From Draconibacterium halophilum (GTDB lineage: Bacteria; Bacteroidota; Bacteroidia; Bacteroidales; Prolixibacteraceae), in NCBI RefSeq assembly GCF_010448835.1, contig NZ_CP048409.1, positions 3,571,001 to 3,635,000 on the forward strand: a DNA stretch of 64,000 bases. The letters run 5' to 3'. Shown here piece after piece: positions 23,844 through 31,450 of the stretch. The translations under genes and the position numbers were made by a program. Below the pieces are notes generated by a model that saw only the letters and a program-made list of their open reading frames with translations, was not told the DNA's origin and made no database searches. The first letter of the stretch is position 1. Every line of letters begins with the position of its first letter.

Positions 23844-23928
23844 CTATTTCGCATGTTATTAAAATCAAATCGTGAATAAAAAATGTTCAGAAATATAGCC
23901 TTCTCCTAGAAATCAAGCAGATAAATTC

Positions 23929-23936
23929 TATTTTTG
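23929..23936 (+). promoter_or_regulatory. -7 box of the serine hydrolase gene
   Basis: TATTTTTG fits TAnnTTTG exactly, 27 bases before the TTG start. No convincing -33 element at the usual distance. Confidence 0.5.
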
Positions 23937-23948
23937 TTTGAAATTGTG

Positions 23949-23955
23949 AAGGAGG
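23949..23955 (+). promoter_or_regulatory. Unusually strong ribosome binding site before a TTG start
   Basis: AAGGAGG with a 7-base spacer precedes the TTG at 23963. Most genes in this window show no such site, as usual for Bacteroidota. It decides the start, since no nearby ATG exists in frame. Confidence 0.75.
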
Positions 23956-23962
23956 AATCGTT

Positions 23963-25228
23963 TTGAAGAGAAGAATTTACTTTGTTGTAGTGGTAGTTGG
24001 GTTGGCAATTCTGGCTTTCAAATTACAGTCATTCGTTAGTACAGATAAGGCTGAAACACAAGAAACACAAGAGGTTGCTGTTGTTGAGCCGGTATACAAT
24101 CCCGTTGTTGAAATTGAGAATACACTTACACGTTTTGATAGTTTACTGGATCAAAATTTAAAAGAATCCGGAACAGTTGGAGCTGCACTTGTTATTACCT
24201 ACAAAGGCAAAATTGCCCTGGTAAAATGTTTTGGGGTTCGAAAAGCCGGAGAAAAAAACCGGGTTGACGCAAATACTGTATTTCGCCTGGCTTCCGTTTC
24301 AAAAACAGTAACAGGTGTTTTGGCAGGTATTCTTGATGAAGAAAACATTGTAAAGCTGGATGACCGAATTATTGATTACCTCCCAAATTTCAAACTAAAA
24401 AATGCTGATTACACCAACCAACTTACTGTTCGTCATTTACTGAGTCACACATCAGGGTTAATTCCACATGCGTATGATCTGATGGTAGAAGACAAAGTGC
24501 CGTTGGAAAAAATTATTGAGCGATTAGACCAGGTTGATCTCACAGCAGCACCGGGAAAACTCTATGGCTACCAGAACGTAGTTTACAGTATTTATGATCC
24601 AATAACCTGCGCAAAAACGCACCAATCGTTTGAATCGGTGATGAAAGAAAAGGTATTCCAACCTTTTGGGATGGCTGATGCTTCAGTAAATTTTAAAGAT
24701 TTTGAAAACAACCACAACAAGGCTTATCCACATTACAACCGAGGTCACAACCGTTACAGTCCAATGCGCCTGAATGATCGGTATTACACAACTGCTCCGG
24801 CAGCCGGCGTTAACGCCAGCATATCAGATCTTGGAAATTTTCTGTGTGCTTTAACGGATGATAATTCAGAAATATTTGATATAAAAGCACGAGAAACAGT
24901 TTTTACTCCGCAAGTAAATTCGCCCTTAAAACGCACCTATTTCAGAAGCTGGGGACGCGATGTAAAATCAAAACGCTATTCTATCGGGTGGAGAATTATA
25001 GATTACAAAGGGCGCGAAATTGCCTACCACGGTGGTTACGTTTTGGGCTACAAAGCTGAAATTGCCGTTTGCGACCAGGAAGATATTGGTATTGCCATTT
25101 TGAGTAACTCACCAAACAGTGCCACTGCCAAAAACATCCCCACATTCCTGAATATGTTGTTCGATTACAAAGACAGCATGGCCTTACAAGAAGAACAAAA
25201 AGACGATTCTTCGCAAAACAAATCGTAA
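23963..25228 (+). CDS. Serine beta-lactamase-like hydrolase, membrane-anchored
   Basis: A 421-residue protein of the class C beta-lactamase/penicillin-binding transpeptidase fold. N-terminal hydrophobic segment (residues 4-20) anchors or exports it. Active-site motifs: SVSK (S-x-x-K) in FRLASVSKTVTG, the tyrosine motif YQN in YGYQNVVYS, and HGG in AYHGGYVLGY. Such proteins are esterases, peptidases or beta-lactamase-like enzymes in the periplasm; antibiotic hydrolysis is not implied. Start is TTG with a strong ribosome binding site. The ABC-F gene begins 3 bases after its stop, so the two are probably co-transcribed. Confidence 0.88.
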   Translation: MKRRIYFVVVVVGLAILAFKLQSFVSTDKAETQETQEVAVVEPVYNPVVEIENTLTRFDSLLDQNLKESGTVGAALVITYKGKIALVKCFGVRKAGEKNRVDANTVFRLASVSKTVTGVLAGILDEENIVKLDDRIIDYLPNFKLKNADYTNQLTVRHLLSHTSGLIPHAYDLMVEDKVPLEKIIERLDQVDLTAAPGKLYGYQNVVYSIYDPITCAKTHQSFESVMKEKVFQPFGMADASVNFKDFENNHNKAYPHYNRGHNRYSPMRLNDRYYTTAPAAGVNASISDLGNFLCALTDDNSEIFDIKARETVFTPQVNSPLKRTYFRSWGRDVKSKRYSIGWRIIDYKGREIAYHGGYVLGYKAEIAVCDQEDIGIAILSNSPNSATAKNIPTFLNMLFDYKDSMALQEEQKDDSSQNKS

Positions 25229-25231
25229 AAC

Positions 25232-27127
25232 ATGAAGCCATTTTTACAAGCTGAGAACCTCTCGAAACGATGGGGAGAGTTAATGCTTTTTGAAGATATT
25301 TCCTTTACTGTTTTTGAAGGTGCTAAAGTTGCACTCATCGCAAAAAACGGAACAGGAAAATCCAGCCTGCTTAATCTTCTGGCAGGAAAAGATTCGCCAG
25401 ATGAAGGGATTATTACACTAACCAACGATGTAAAAGTTGGGTATTTCGAGCAAATTCCAGATCTGAATCCAAACAATACGGTTATTGAAGAGATTTTTGC
25501 AAGCGACAACGAAAAGATAAAAACAGTAAAAGCTTTCGAGTTGGCAGTAACCCAAAATAAGCAGGATGATATTACGGCTATTTCTGCAAAAATGGATGAA
25601 TTAAACGCCTGGGCAATCGAAGTGGAGATTAAACAAATACTCACAGAGCTCAAAATCAATTTCCTGGAACAAAAAGTTGCTGAGCTTTCCGGAGGTCAAC
25701 ATAAACGTTTGTCACTAGCGAAGGTACTTATTAACCAACCTGATTTATTGATTCTTGATGAACCCACCAACCACCTCGATCTGGAAATGATTGAATGGCT
25801 GGAAGCTTATCTTGAAAAAACAAAAGCTACACTGTTAATGGTTACGCACGACCGCTATTTCCTTGATCGTGTTTGCAACGAGATAATAGAAATGGAGGAC
25901 AACCAAATTTATCGTTATCAGGGTAATTACTCCTATTTTCTTGAAAAGCGCGACGAACGTATTGCCATGCAACAGGCCAGCATATCAAAAGCAAAAAACC
26001 TGATGCGCACCGAAATTGAATGGATGCGCCGAATGCCCAAAGCAAGAAGCCACAAAGCAAAATACCGTGTTGATTCTTTTTATGATCTGAAAGACAAAGC
26101 CTCGCAAAATATTCGCGACGATAAAGTTGACATGAGTGTGAAATCAGCACGATTGGGTAAAAAGATTGTAGAACTCGACCATGTTTCCAAATCATTCCCT
26201 GGCGTAAAATTAATTGAAGATTTTTCATATAAATTTCAACGTTTCGAGAAAGTGGGAATTGTTGGTAAAAATGGTACCGGAAAATCTACTTTTCTGAACC
26301 TGTTAACCCAAGCGCTAACTCCCGATTCCGGTGCAATTGAAATTGGGCAGACCATAAAATTTGGTTACTACCGGCAAGAAGGAATTGCATTCGATCCGCA
26401 GGAAAAAGTAATTGAAGCCGTGCAGAAAATTGCTGAGTTTATCCATTTTGAAGATGGCTCGAAGATGAGCGCTACACAAATGCTCACCCGTTTTCTTTTT
26501 CCGCCCGAAACACAATACAATTACATTGAAAAGTTAAGCGGTGGAGAACAGCGAAGGTTATACCTTTGTACGGTTCTCATGCAAAATCCCAACTTCCTGA
26601 TACTTGATGAGCCTACCAACGATTTGGATATTATGACATTGAATGTGCTGGAAGATTACCTTCAGTCGTTTGAAGGTTGTGTTGTGGTAGTATCGCACGA
26701 CCGTTTTTTTATGGATAAGATAGTGGATCACCTTTTTGTATTTGAAGGCGAAGGAGAAATTACTGATTTCCCGGGGAATTATACCGTTTATCGTAACCAC
26801 GTTGAAGAAGAGCAGCAACAAAAAGCAAAAGCTGATGCTAAAATTAAAGCTAATGCTAAAGCACAAACTGAAATTGCAGCAAAGCCGTCTCAATCACAAA
26901 CGAAAAAGAAACTATCTTACAACGAAAAACGAGAGTTTGAGCAACTGGAAAACCAAATTCCTGAACTTGAAGAACAAATAAGTGAACTGGATAAGCTACT
27001 CAATTCCGGTAATCTTAACCACGACGAATTATACGAAAAGTCGTTGCAACTTGACGATATGAAATCGCAACTCGATGAAAAGGAATTAAGATGGCTCGAA
27101 TTAAGTGAGCTGGGTTTAAAAAAATAG
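25232..27127 (+). CDS. ABC-F family ATPase (Uup-like)
   Basis: A 631-residue soluble protein with two ATP-binding cassettes and no membrane part. First cassette: Walker A AKNGTGKSSLL and signature ELSGGQHKRLSLAK, Walker B LLILDEPTNHLDL. Second: GKNGTGKSTFLN, KLSGGEQRRLYL, FLILDEPTNDLDI. The linker between them is the charged arm typical of ABC-F proteins, which act on ribosomes, and the C-terminus is a coiled coil like that of Uup. It probably helps translation or DNA-related processes; antibiotic protection is possible but not indicated. Starts 3 bases after the upstream gene. Confidence 0.93.
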   Translation: MKPFLQAENLSKRWGELMLFEDISFTVFEGAKVALIAKNGTGKSSLLNLLAGKDSPDEGIITLTNDVKVGYFEQIPDLNPNNTVIEEIFASDNEKIKTVKAFELAVTQNKQDDITAISAKMDELNAWAIEVEIKQILTELKINFLEQKVAELSGGQHKRLSLAKVLINQPDLLILDEPTNHLDLEMIEWLEAYLEKTKATLLMVTHDRYFLDRVCNEIIEMEDNQIYRYQGNYSYFLEKRDERIAMQQASISKAKNLMRTEIEWMRRMPKARSHKAKYRVDSFYDLKDKASQNIRDDKVDMSVKSARLGKKIVELDHVSKSFPGVKLIEDFSYKFQRFEKVGIVGKNGTGKSTFLNLLTQALTPDSGAIEIGQTIKFGYYRQEGIAFDPQEKVIEAVQKIAEFIHFEDGSKMSATQMLTRFLFPPETQYNYIEKLSGGEQRRLYLCTVLMQNPNFLILDEPTNDLDIMTLNVLEDYLQSFEGCVVVVSHDRFFMDKIVDHLFVFEGEGEITDFPGNYTVYRNHVEEEQQQKAKADAKIKANAKAQTEIAAKPSQSQTKKKLSYNEKREFEQLENQIPELEEQISELDKLLNSGNLNHDELYEKSLQLDDMKSQLDEKELRWLELSELGLKK

Positions 27128-27129
27128 GT

Positions 27130-27522
27130 TTAAATATCTTCGAACTCTACATTGGTGTAGTCTTTTACCGGAGCTTTTTCCTCTTCAGCTACTTCCTTGG
27201 TCTCCGATTTTGGCTCTACTTCCTCACGTACCTCTTCAGGCTGTTTGTCGTGAATAAAATCAACCACTTCCTGCAGACTTTCGATGAACTTGGTAAAGTC
27301 TTCCCTGTATAAAAAGATTTTGTGTTTCTCGTACGAAAATTTACCGTTCTCGCCAAAGCGTTTTTTGCTTTCGGTGATGGTTAAATAGTACTCATCGTTT
27401 CGAGTACTTTTTACATCGAAAAAATATGTTCTTTTTCCCGCACGAATAACATTTGAATGAATCTCTTGCTTGAACTTACTGTCTTTAAACTTAGTTCCCT
27501 CCTTTGTATCACCACTTTCCAT
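27130..27522 (-). CDS. PUR-alpha-like nucleic-acid binding protein (DUF3276)
   Basis: A 130-residue protein of the DUF3276/PUR family, widespread in Bacteroidota. The PUR repeat is seen in IRAGKRTYFFDVKSTRND, YYLTITESKKRF and KHKIFLYREDFTKFIESL. The C-terminus is strongly acidic (EVREEVEPKSETKEVAEEE). The family binds single-stranded nucleic acid; an abundant role in RNA or DNA handling is assumed. Convergent with the ABC-F gene with only two bases between stops. Confidence 0.9.
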   Translation of the reverse strand: MESGDTKEGTKFKDSKFKQEIHSNVIRAGKRTYFFDVKSTRNDEYYLTITESKKRFGENGKFSYEKHKIFLYREDFTKFIESLQEVVDFIHDKQPEEVREEVEPKSETKEVAEEEKAPVKDYTNVEFEDI

Positions 27523-27692
27523 TCTTCAATATTTTGGTTTTTTGGACTTAGTTAGGTTTCAAAAATAGAAAAATATTTAACAAATATTCAGAATGTGTCA
27601 CGAAGCAGATTTATTCCGTGGAAAAAAAGGCTATTTATAACGATTCTACAAACAAAATTCCAGCTCTAACTAGCTGTAATGCAGCCATAAAA

Positions 27693-27718
27693 AAAGGGGA
27701 CACAATCATGTCCCCTTT
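27693..27718. terminator. Terminator downstream of folD
   Basis: AAAGGGGACA and TGTCCCCTTT form a perfect 10-base stem with a 6-base loop, about 19 bases after the folD stop; A/T runs on both sides. Confidence 0.85.
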
Positions 27719-27736
27719 CCTCAAAAATTATAGCTT

Positions 27737-28612
27737 TTATTTATATATTTTCTTTTCAGCCGATAACAAAGTATTTAATAGTAACGATGTTCGCGTCATA
27801 GGTCCTACTCCACCTGGCACGGGAGTTATGTAAGAGCATTTTGGAGCCACTTCTTCATACAACACATCGCCTTTCAATTTCCATCCCGATTTTGTTTTGT
27901 CTGATTTTATGCGGGTAGTACCCACGTCGATAACAACGGCACCTTCTTTAACCATATCGGCGGTAACAAACTCAGGAACTCCCATTGCAACAATTAAAAT
28001 ATCGGCATTGGCACAAACCTCCTTTAAATTGGCAGTGCGGCTGTGTGCAACAGTTACAGTGGCGTTAATGGCTTTTTGCGACATCAATACACTCATTGGG
28101 CGACCAACAATATTACTACGCCCCAAAACCACACAATTTTTGCCGCTGGTTTCAATGTTATATCGTTTAATCAACTCAACAATACCATAAGGCGTTGCCG
28201 AAACAAAAGATGGCATTCCTATTACCATTCGACCAACATTAATCGGATGAAATCCATCAACATCTTTTTTCGGATCGATGGCTTCAATAATTTTTTCTTC
28301 GGAAATATGTTTTGGCAGTGGCAACTGAACAATAAAACCATCCAAATCATCGTCGTTATTCAATTCTTCAACTTTGTCCAATAATTCTTCTTCAGTAACA
28401 TCATCTTCATAACGAATCAACGAAGATTTAAAACCAACTGCTTCGCAATCTTTAATTTTATAGGCAACATAGGTTTCGCTACCTCCGTCATGACCAACCA
28501 GAATAGCTGCCAAATGAGGTTGTTTTCCTCCATTGTCGATTATTTGCTTAACCTTCTCCGCTATTTCCTGCTTAATTTCAGCAGCTACTTTTTTTCCGTC
28601 GATCAAATTCAT
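27737..28612 (-). CDS. folD: Bifunctional methylenetetrahydrofolate dehydrogenase/cyclohydrolase
   Basis: A 291-residue one-carbon enzyme converting 5,10-methylene-THF to 10-formyl-THF with NADP+. Signatures: YVAYKIKDCEAVG with the catalytic lysine, QLPLPKH, the Rossmann motif VVLGRSNIVGRP, and the final PVPGGVGPMTR. Complete. The upstream side of the gene abuts a 26-bp repeat belonging to the GxxExxY relic. Confidence 0.97.
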   Translation of the reverse strand: MNLIDGKKVAAEIKQEIAEKVKQIIDNGGKQPHLAAILVGHDGGSETYVAYKIKDCEAVGFKSSLIRYEDDVTEEELLDKVEELNNDDDLDGFIVQLPLPKHISEEKIIEAIDPKKDVDGFHPINVGRMVIGMPSFVSATPYGIVELIKRYNIETSGKNCVVLGRSNIVGRPMSVLMSQKAINATVTVAHSRTANLKEVCANADILIVAMGVPEFVTADMVKEGAVVIDVGTTRIKSDKTKSGWKLKGDVLYEEVAPKCSYITPVPGGVGPMTRTSLLLNTLLSAEKKIYK

Positions 28613-28619
28613 AGTCTTC

Positions 28620-28645
28620 TCTCGCTAAGGCGCCAAGACGCCAAG
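28620..28645 (+). repeat. Left inverted repeat of the GxxExxY unit
   Basis: A 26-base copy of a 'ctcgctaaggcgc-aagacgc-aag' repeat. Its imperfect reverse complement is at 29028-29053. It begins 8 bases upstream of the folD start codon. Confidence 0.75.
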
Positions 28646-28648
28646 TTT

Positions 28649-29010
28649 ATAATAGTTTGTTTACAATTCGTGTTATTCCGTTTTTAATCAGCTTCTCATT
28701 AAAGTTAAAAAAGTCCAAGTTAAGATCAGTTAGCTTGAGATAGGTTCGTTACGGCTTTTTATGAACTGGTGCAATAGCTTCTTCTGACTTTAATTCTATA
28801 AAAACCTTATTCTCAATAATCAATCTGACCGAAAACCTTCACCAACAATCTGGCTCTTTCAAACAACTTGCACTGGTTTTTGTCGATCTACTTTTAATCC
28901 CTGCCTTTTTAGCTCAAGGTATAAAATCGCTTCATAATCCGGCTCCAAGTTCGACATGTATCTCAAAACAAGTGTTGACAATTATTTTTGAAATTTAATT
29001 TTCGGTCATC
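28649..29010 (-). pseudogene. Decayed GxxExxY family gene
   Basis: Read on the minus strand from ATG 29009, frames can be pieced together into a GxxExxY protein (a small PD-(D/E)XK-like family). Pieces: ISKIIVNTCFEIHVELGAGL, then YEAILYLELKRQGLKVDRQK, GEGFRSDLIIENKVFIELKS with the putative catalytic residues, EEAIAPVHKKP, and RTYLKLTDLNLDFFNFNEK to IVNKLL. In-frame stops occur after MTEN, VQVV and HKKP, and one frameshift with a small deletion removes the name-giving E-x-x of the motif. Function of the intact family is unknown. The relic is enclosed by inverted repeats. Confidence 0.8.
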
Positions 29011-29027
29011 CCTTGTTTTCGTTCTTT

Positions 29028-29053
29028 CTTCGCGTCTCTGCGCTTTTGCGAGA
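29028..29053 (-). repeat. Right inverted repeat of the GxxExxY unit
   Basis: Reverse-complement copy of the repeat at 28620-28645; on the minus strand it reads tctcgcaaaagcgcagagac and on. It ends 6 bases before the ffh stop codon. Confidence 0.75.
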
Positions 29054-29059
29054 TACGTT

Positions 29060-30400
29060 TTAGAATTTCCGTCCTTGCCCCTGCATACCGGACATCATAC
29101 GCTGAACATTTTTACCCTGCGATACCATACGCATCATTTTTCGGGTTTCGCTAAATTGCTTTAATAAACGGTTTACTTCCTGAATATTAGTTCCTGAACC
29201 GCTGGCAATACGTTTTCTACGACCTCCGTTTATTAACGATGGATTTTCCCTTTCTTCAGCTGTCATCGAAAAAATAATAGCCTCGATGTGTTTAAACGCA
29301 TCATCGTCAATGTCCATTCCTTTCAACGCTTTCCCCATTCCTGGAATCATTCCCATCACATCTTTCAGATTACCCATCTTTTTAATCTGGCTAATCTGTT
29401 TCAGGAAGTCGTTAAAATTGAAGGTATTTTTCTGCAGTTTTTTCTGCAATTGTTTAGCTTCATCCTCATCAAATTGTTCCTGGGCTTTTTCAACCAGCGA
29501 AACAATATCACCCATTCCCAAAATACGTTCAGCCATCCGATCAGGGTGAAATACATCGAGTGCATCAACTTTCTCGCCGGTACCAACAAACTTAATTGGC
29601 TTTTCAACCACCGCTCGAATAGAAAGGGCTGCACCACCGCGGGTATCACCATCCAGTTTGGTAAGAACGACACCGTCAAAATCCAAGCGTTCGTTAAATT
29701 CTTTTGCCGTGTTAACCGCATCCTGACCGGTCATTGCATCAACAACAAACAGAATTTCATCGGGGTCGATCGCTTTCTTAACTGCGGAGATTTCGTTCAT
29801 CATCTGCTCGTCAATAGCCAATCGACCGGCGGTATCCACAATCACAACATCGTTACCATTGGCTTTTGCATGTTTAATTGCAGCCTTGGCAATTTTCACA
29901 GGATCCATGTTTCCTTCTTCGGTGTACACCGGAACATTAATCTGTTCACCCAAAACTTTCAGCTGGTCGATCGCTGCCGGACGATAAACATCGCCTGCAA
30001 CCAACAAGGGATGACGGCCTTTTTTGCTTTTCAGCATATTTGCCAGCTTACCTGAGAAAGTCGTTTTACCCGAACCTTGCAGTCCTGACATAAGAATTAC
30101 TGCCGGTTTTCCTTGCAGCTCAATATCGGTAAAAGTACCGCCCATCAATTGAGCCAGCTCGTCTTTTACGATCTTTACCATCATTTGCCCCGGTTTAACT
30201 GCTGTTAAAACATCCTGCCCCAAAGCTTTGACTTTTACGTCGTCGGTAAATTTCTTGGCAATTTTAAAGTTTACATCGGCATCCAAAAGTGCGCGACGAA
30301 TATCTTTTAGCGTTTCCGCCACATTGATCTCGGTAATTGTTCCCTGTCCTTTTAGTAGTTTAAAGGACTTCTCCAGCCTGTCACTTAAATTCTCAAACAT
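29060..30400 (-). CDS. ffh: Signal recognition particle protein Ffh
   Basis: The GTPase that binds signal sequences on nascent chains together with SRP RNA. Start at ATG 30400 (MFENLSDRLEKSFKLLKG), as in homologues; a longer frame upstream adds a cysteine/phenylalanine-rich stretch that is not part of the family. NG domain: P-loop GLQGSGKTTFSGKLA, DTAGRL, TKLDGDTRGGAALS, GTGEKVDAL. The M domain has methionine-rich helices (FKHIEAIIFSMTAEE, KMMRMVSQ, MMSGMQGQ) and ends soon after. About 446 residues, complete. Confidence 0.97.
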   Translation of the reverse strand: MFENLSDRLEKSFKLLKGQGTITEINVAETLKDIRRALLDADVNFKIAKKFTDDVKVKALGQDVLTAVKPGQMMVKIVKDELAQLMGGTFTDIELQGKPAVILMSGLQGSGKTTFSGKLANMLKSKKGRHPLLVAGDVYRPAAIDQLKVLGEQINVPVYTEEGNMDPVKIAKAAIKHAKANGNDVVIVDTAGRLAIDEQMMNEISAVKKAIDPDEILFVVDAMTGQDAVNTAKEFNERLDFDGVVLTKLDGDTRGGAALSIRAVVEKPIKFVGTGEKVDALDVFHPDRMAERILGMGDIVSLVEKAQEQFDEDEAKQLQKKLQKNTFNFNDFLKQISQIKKMGNLKDVMGMIPGMGKALKGMDIDDDAFKHIEAIIFSMTAEERENPSLINGGRRKRIASGSGTNIQEVNRLLKQFSETRKMMRMVSQGKNVQRMMSGMQGQGRKF

Positions 30401-30633
30401 GCTTTTACTTCTTTTTGAAAATGAGGTGCAAAAATAGCAAAAACAACACAAAAGAAGAAAGGAAATAGGAGCAAAAAGAAAAAGCATTTATGATTTCTGA
30501 AAAACACCGACAAATCCCATTCTTTGCTTTCTATTTTCATATTATCTTAGATTATCATAACTTGTGATGCAGAAGGAGCATTTAAAACAGATTCTCAATT
30601 AAGTTTAACCATATATTCAAATTTACATTCATC

Positions 30634-31323
30634 ATGAAAAAAACAACCTTCACCGTACTTCTCCTTTTGGTATCCATTTTTAGTTTTGGGCAATATCTTG
30701 ATAATCAATTCTATTTTCGTTTCGGGTATTCGAATCCTTCGTGGCAACAGTTCGGACTTGACGAACAAAAGTGGAATAGCGTTGGTATTGAATCGAAAAC
30801 AGGTGCTAATTTTGAAGTTGGATCGATATTCCTGATCAAAAGCATTTTAAACCGCGAAGACATGGCTTTTGGAATAAATGCCGACTACCTCTATGCCGTT
30901 TTTCATAATTATAAAAATGAAAACGACATCAACGAAACAAATATTGGCATTTTCCGTGCCGGATCGAAAATCGGCCCTTCATTTACCTACAGCCCGGTTG
31001 ACAAACTGGAATTTGATATTTATGCGAAATTAGATTTTGCATGGGGCACCGGCCTTGTTACCTACTATGATGACATGATTGATGATGCTGACGAGATTTT
31101 TTTGAGTAAAGCTGATTTTGGATTCTCAACCGGATTAAATGTTCGATATGGCATATTAATGCTCGGCGTTGAGTTTAACACGATTACAGCCGAGCTTGAA
31201 AGCGATGATTATCCCGGTGTTTATTGGCAATACATGGTTGATTCTGAATTTTACAACTCTACAAATGAAGATAAAAAATCAAAACTTCCGTGTACAAATT
31301 TTACGATTGGCCTTAGCTTTTAA
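30634..31323 (+). CDS. Putative outer-membrane beta-barrel protein
   Basis: A 229-residue exported protein: signal peptide (KKTTFTVLLLLVSIFSFGQ), then alternating hydrophobic strands rich in aromatic residues (FYFRFGYSNPSW, AFGINADYLYAVF, LEFDIYAKLDFAWG, GFSTGLNVRYGILMLGVEF) and a C-terminus ending in a strand with terminal Phe (TIGLSF), the usual outer-membrane insertion signal. No known function. It is single, followed by its own terminator. Confidence 0.75.
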   Translation: MKKTTFTVLLLLVSIFSFGQYLDNQFYFRFGYSNPSWQQFGLDEQKWNSVGIESKTGANFEVGSIFLIKSILNREDMAFGINADYLYAVFHNYKNENDINETNIGIFRAGSKIGPSFTYSPVDKLEFDIYAKLDFAWGTGLVTYYDDMIDDADEIFLSKADFGFSTGLNVRYGILMLGVEFNTITAELESDDYPGVYWQYMVDSEFYNSTNEDKKSKLPCTNFTIGLSF

Positions 31324-31347
31324 CTTTTCTTACTATCTTTTTACAAG

Positions 31348-31386
31348 AAAGAGACAGTCTGAAAACAAATTGGGCCGTCTCTTTTT
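31348..31386 (+). terminator. Terminator after the beta-barrel gene
   Basis: AAAGAGAC and GTCTCTTT arms around a 21-base loop followed by TT, 25 bases after the stop. Confidence 0.65.
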
Positions 31387-31423
31387 GTTTGATTAACTTT
31401 TTTCAAATTGAAAAGTTCTTGTC

Positions 31424-31431
31424 TACCTTTG
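31424..31431 (+). promoter_or_regulatory. -7 box of tex
   Basis: TACCTTTG fits TAnnTTTG, 19 bases before the tex ATG. A clear -33 element is not obvious. Confidence 0.5.
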
Positions 31432-31450
31432 TGTTTCAAGAAAACGAAAT

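Noticed and set aside
29288..30055. 255-codon open frame opposite ffh
   Set aside because: Antisense shadow of a conserved GTPase gene, rich in Asn/His/Phe without domain order.
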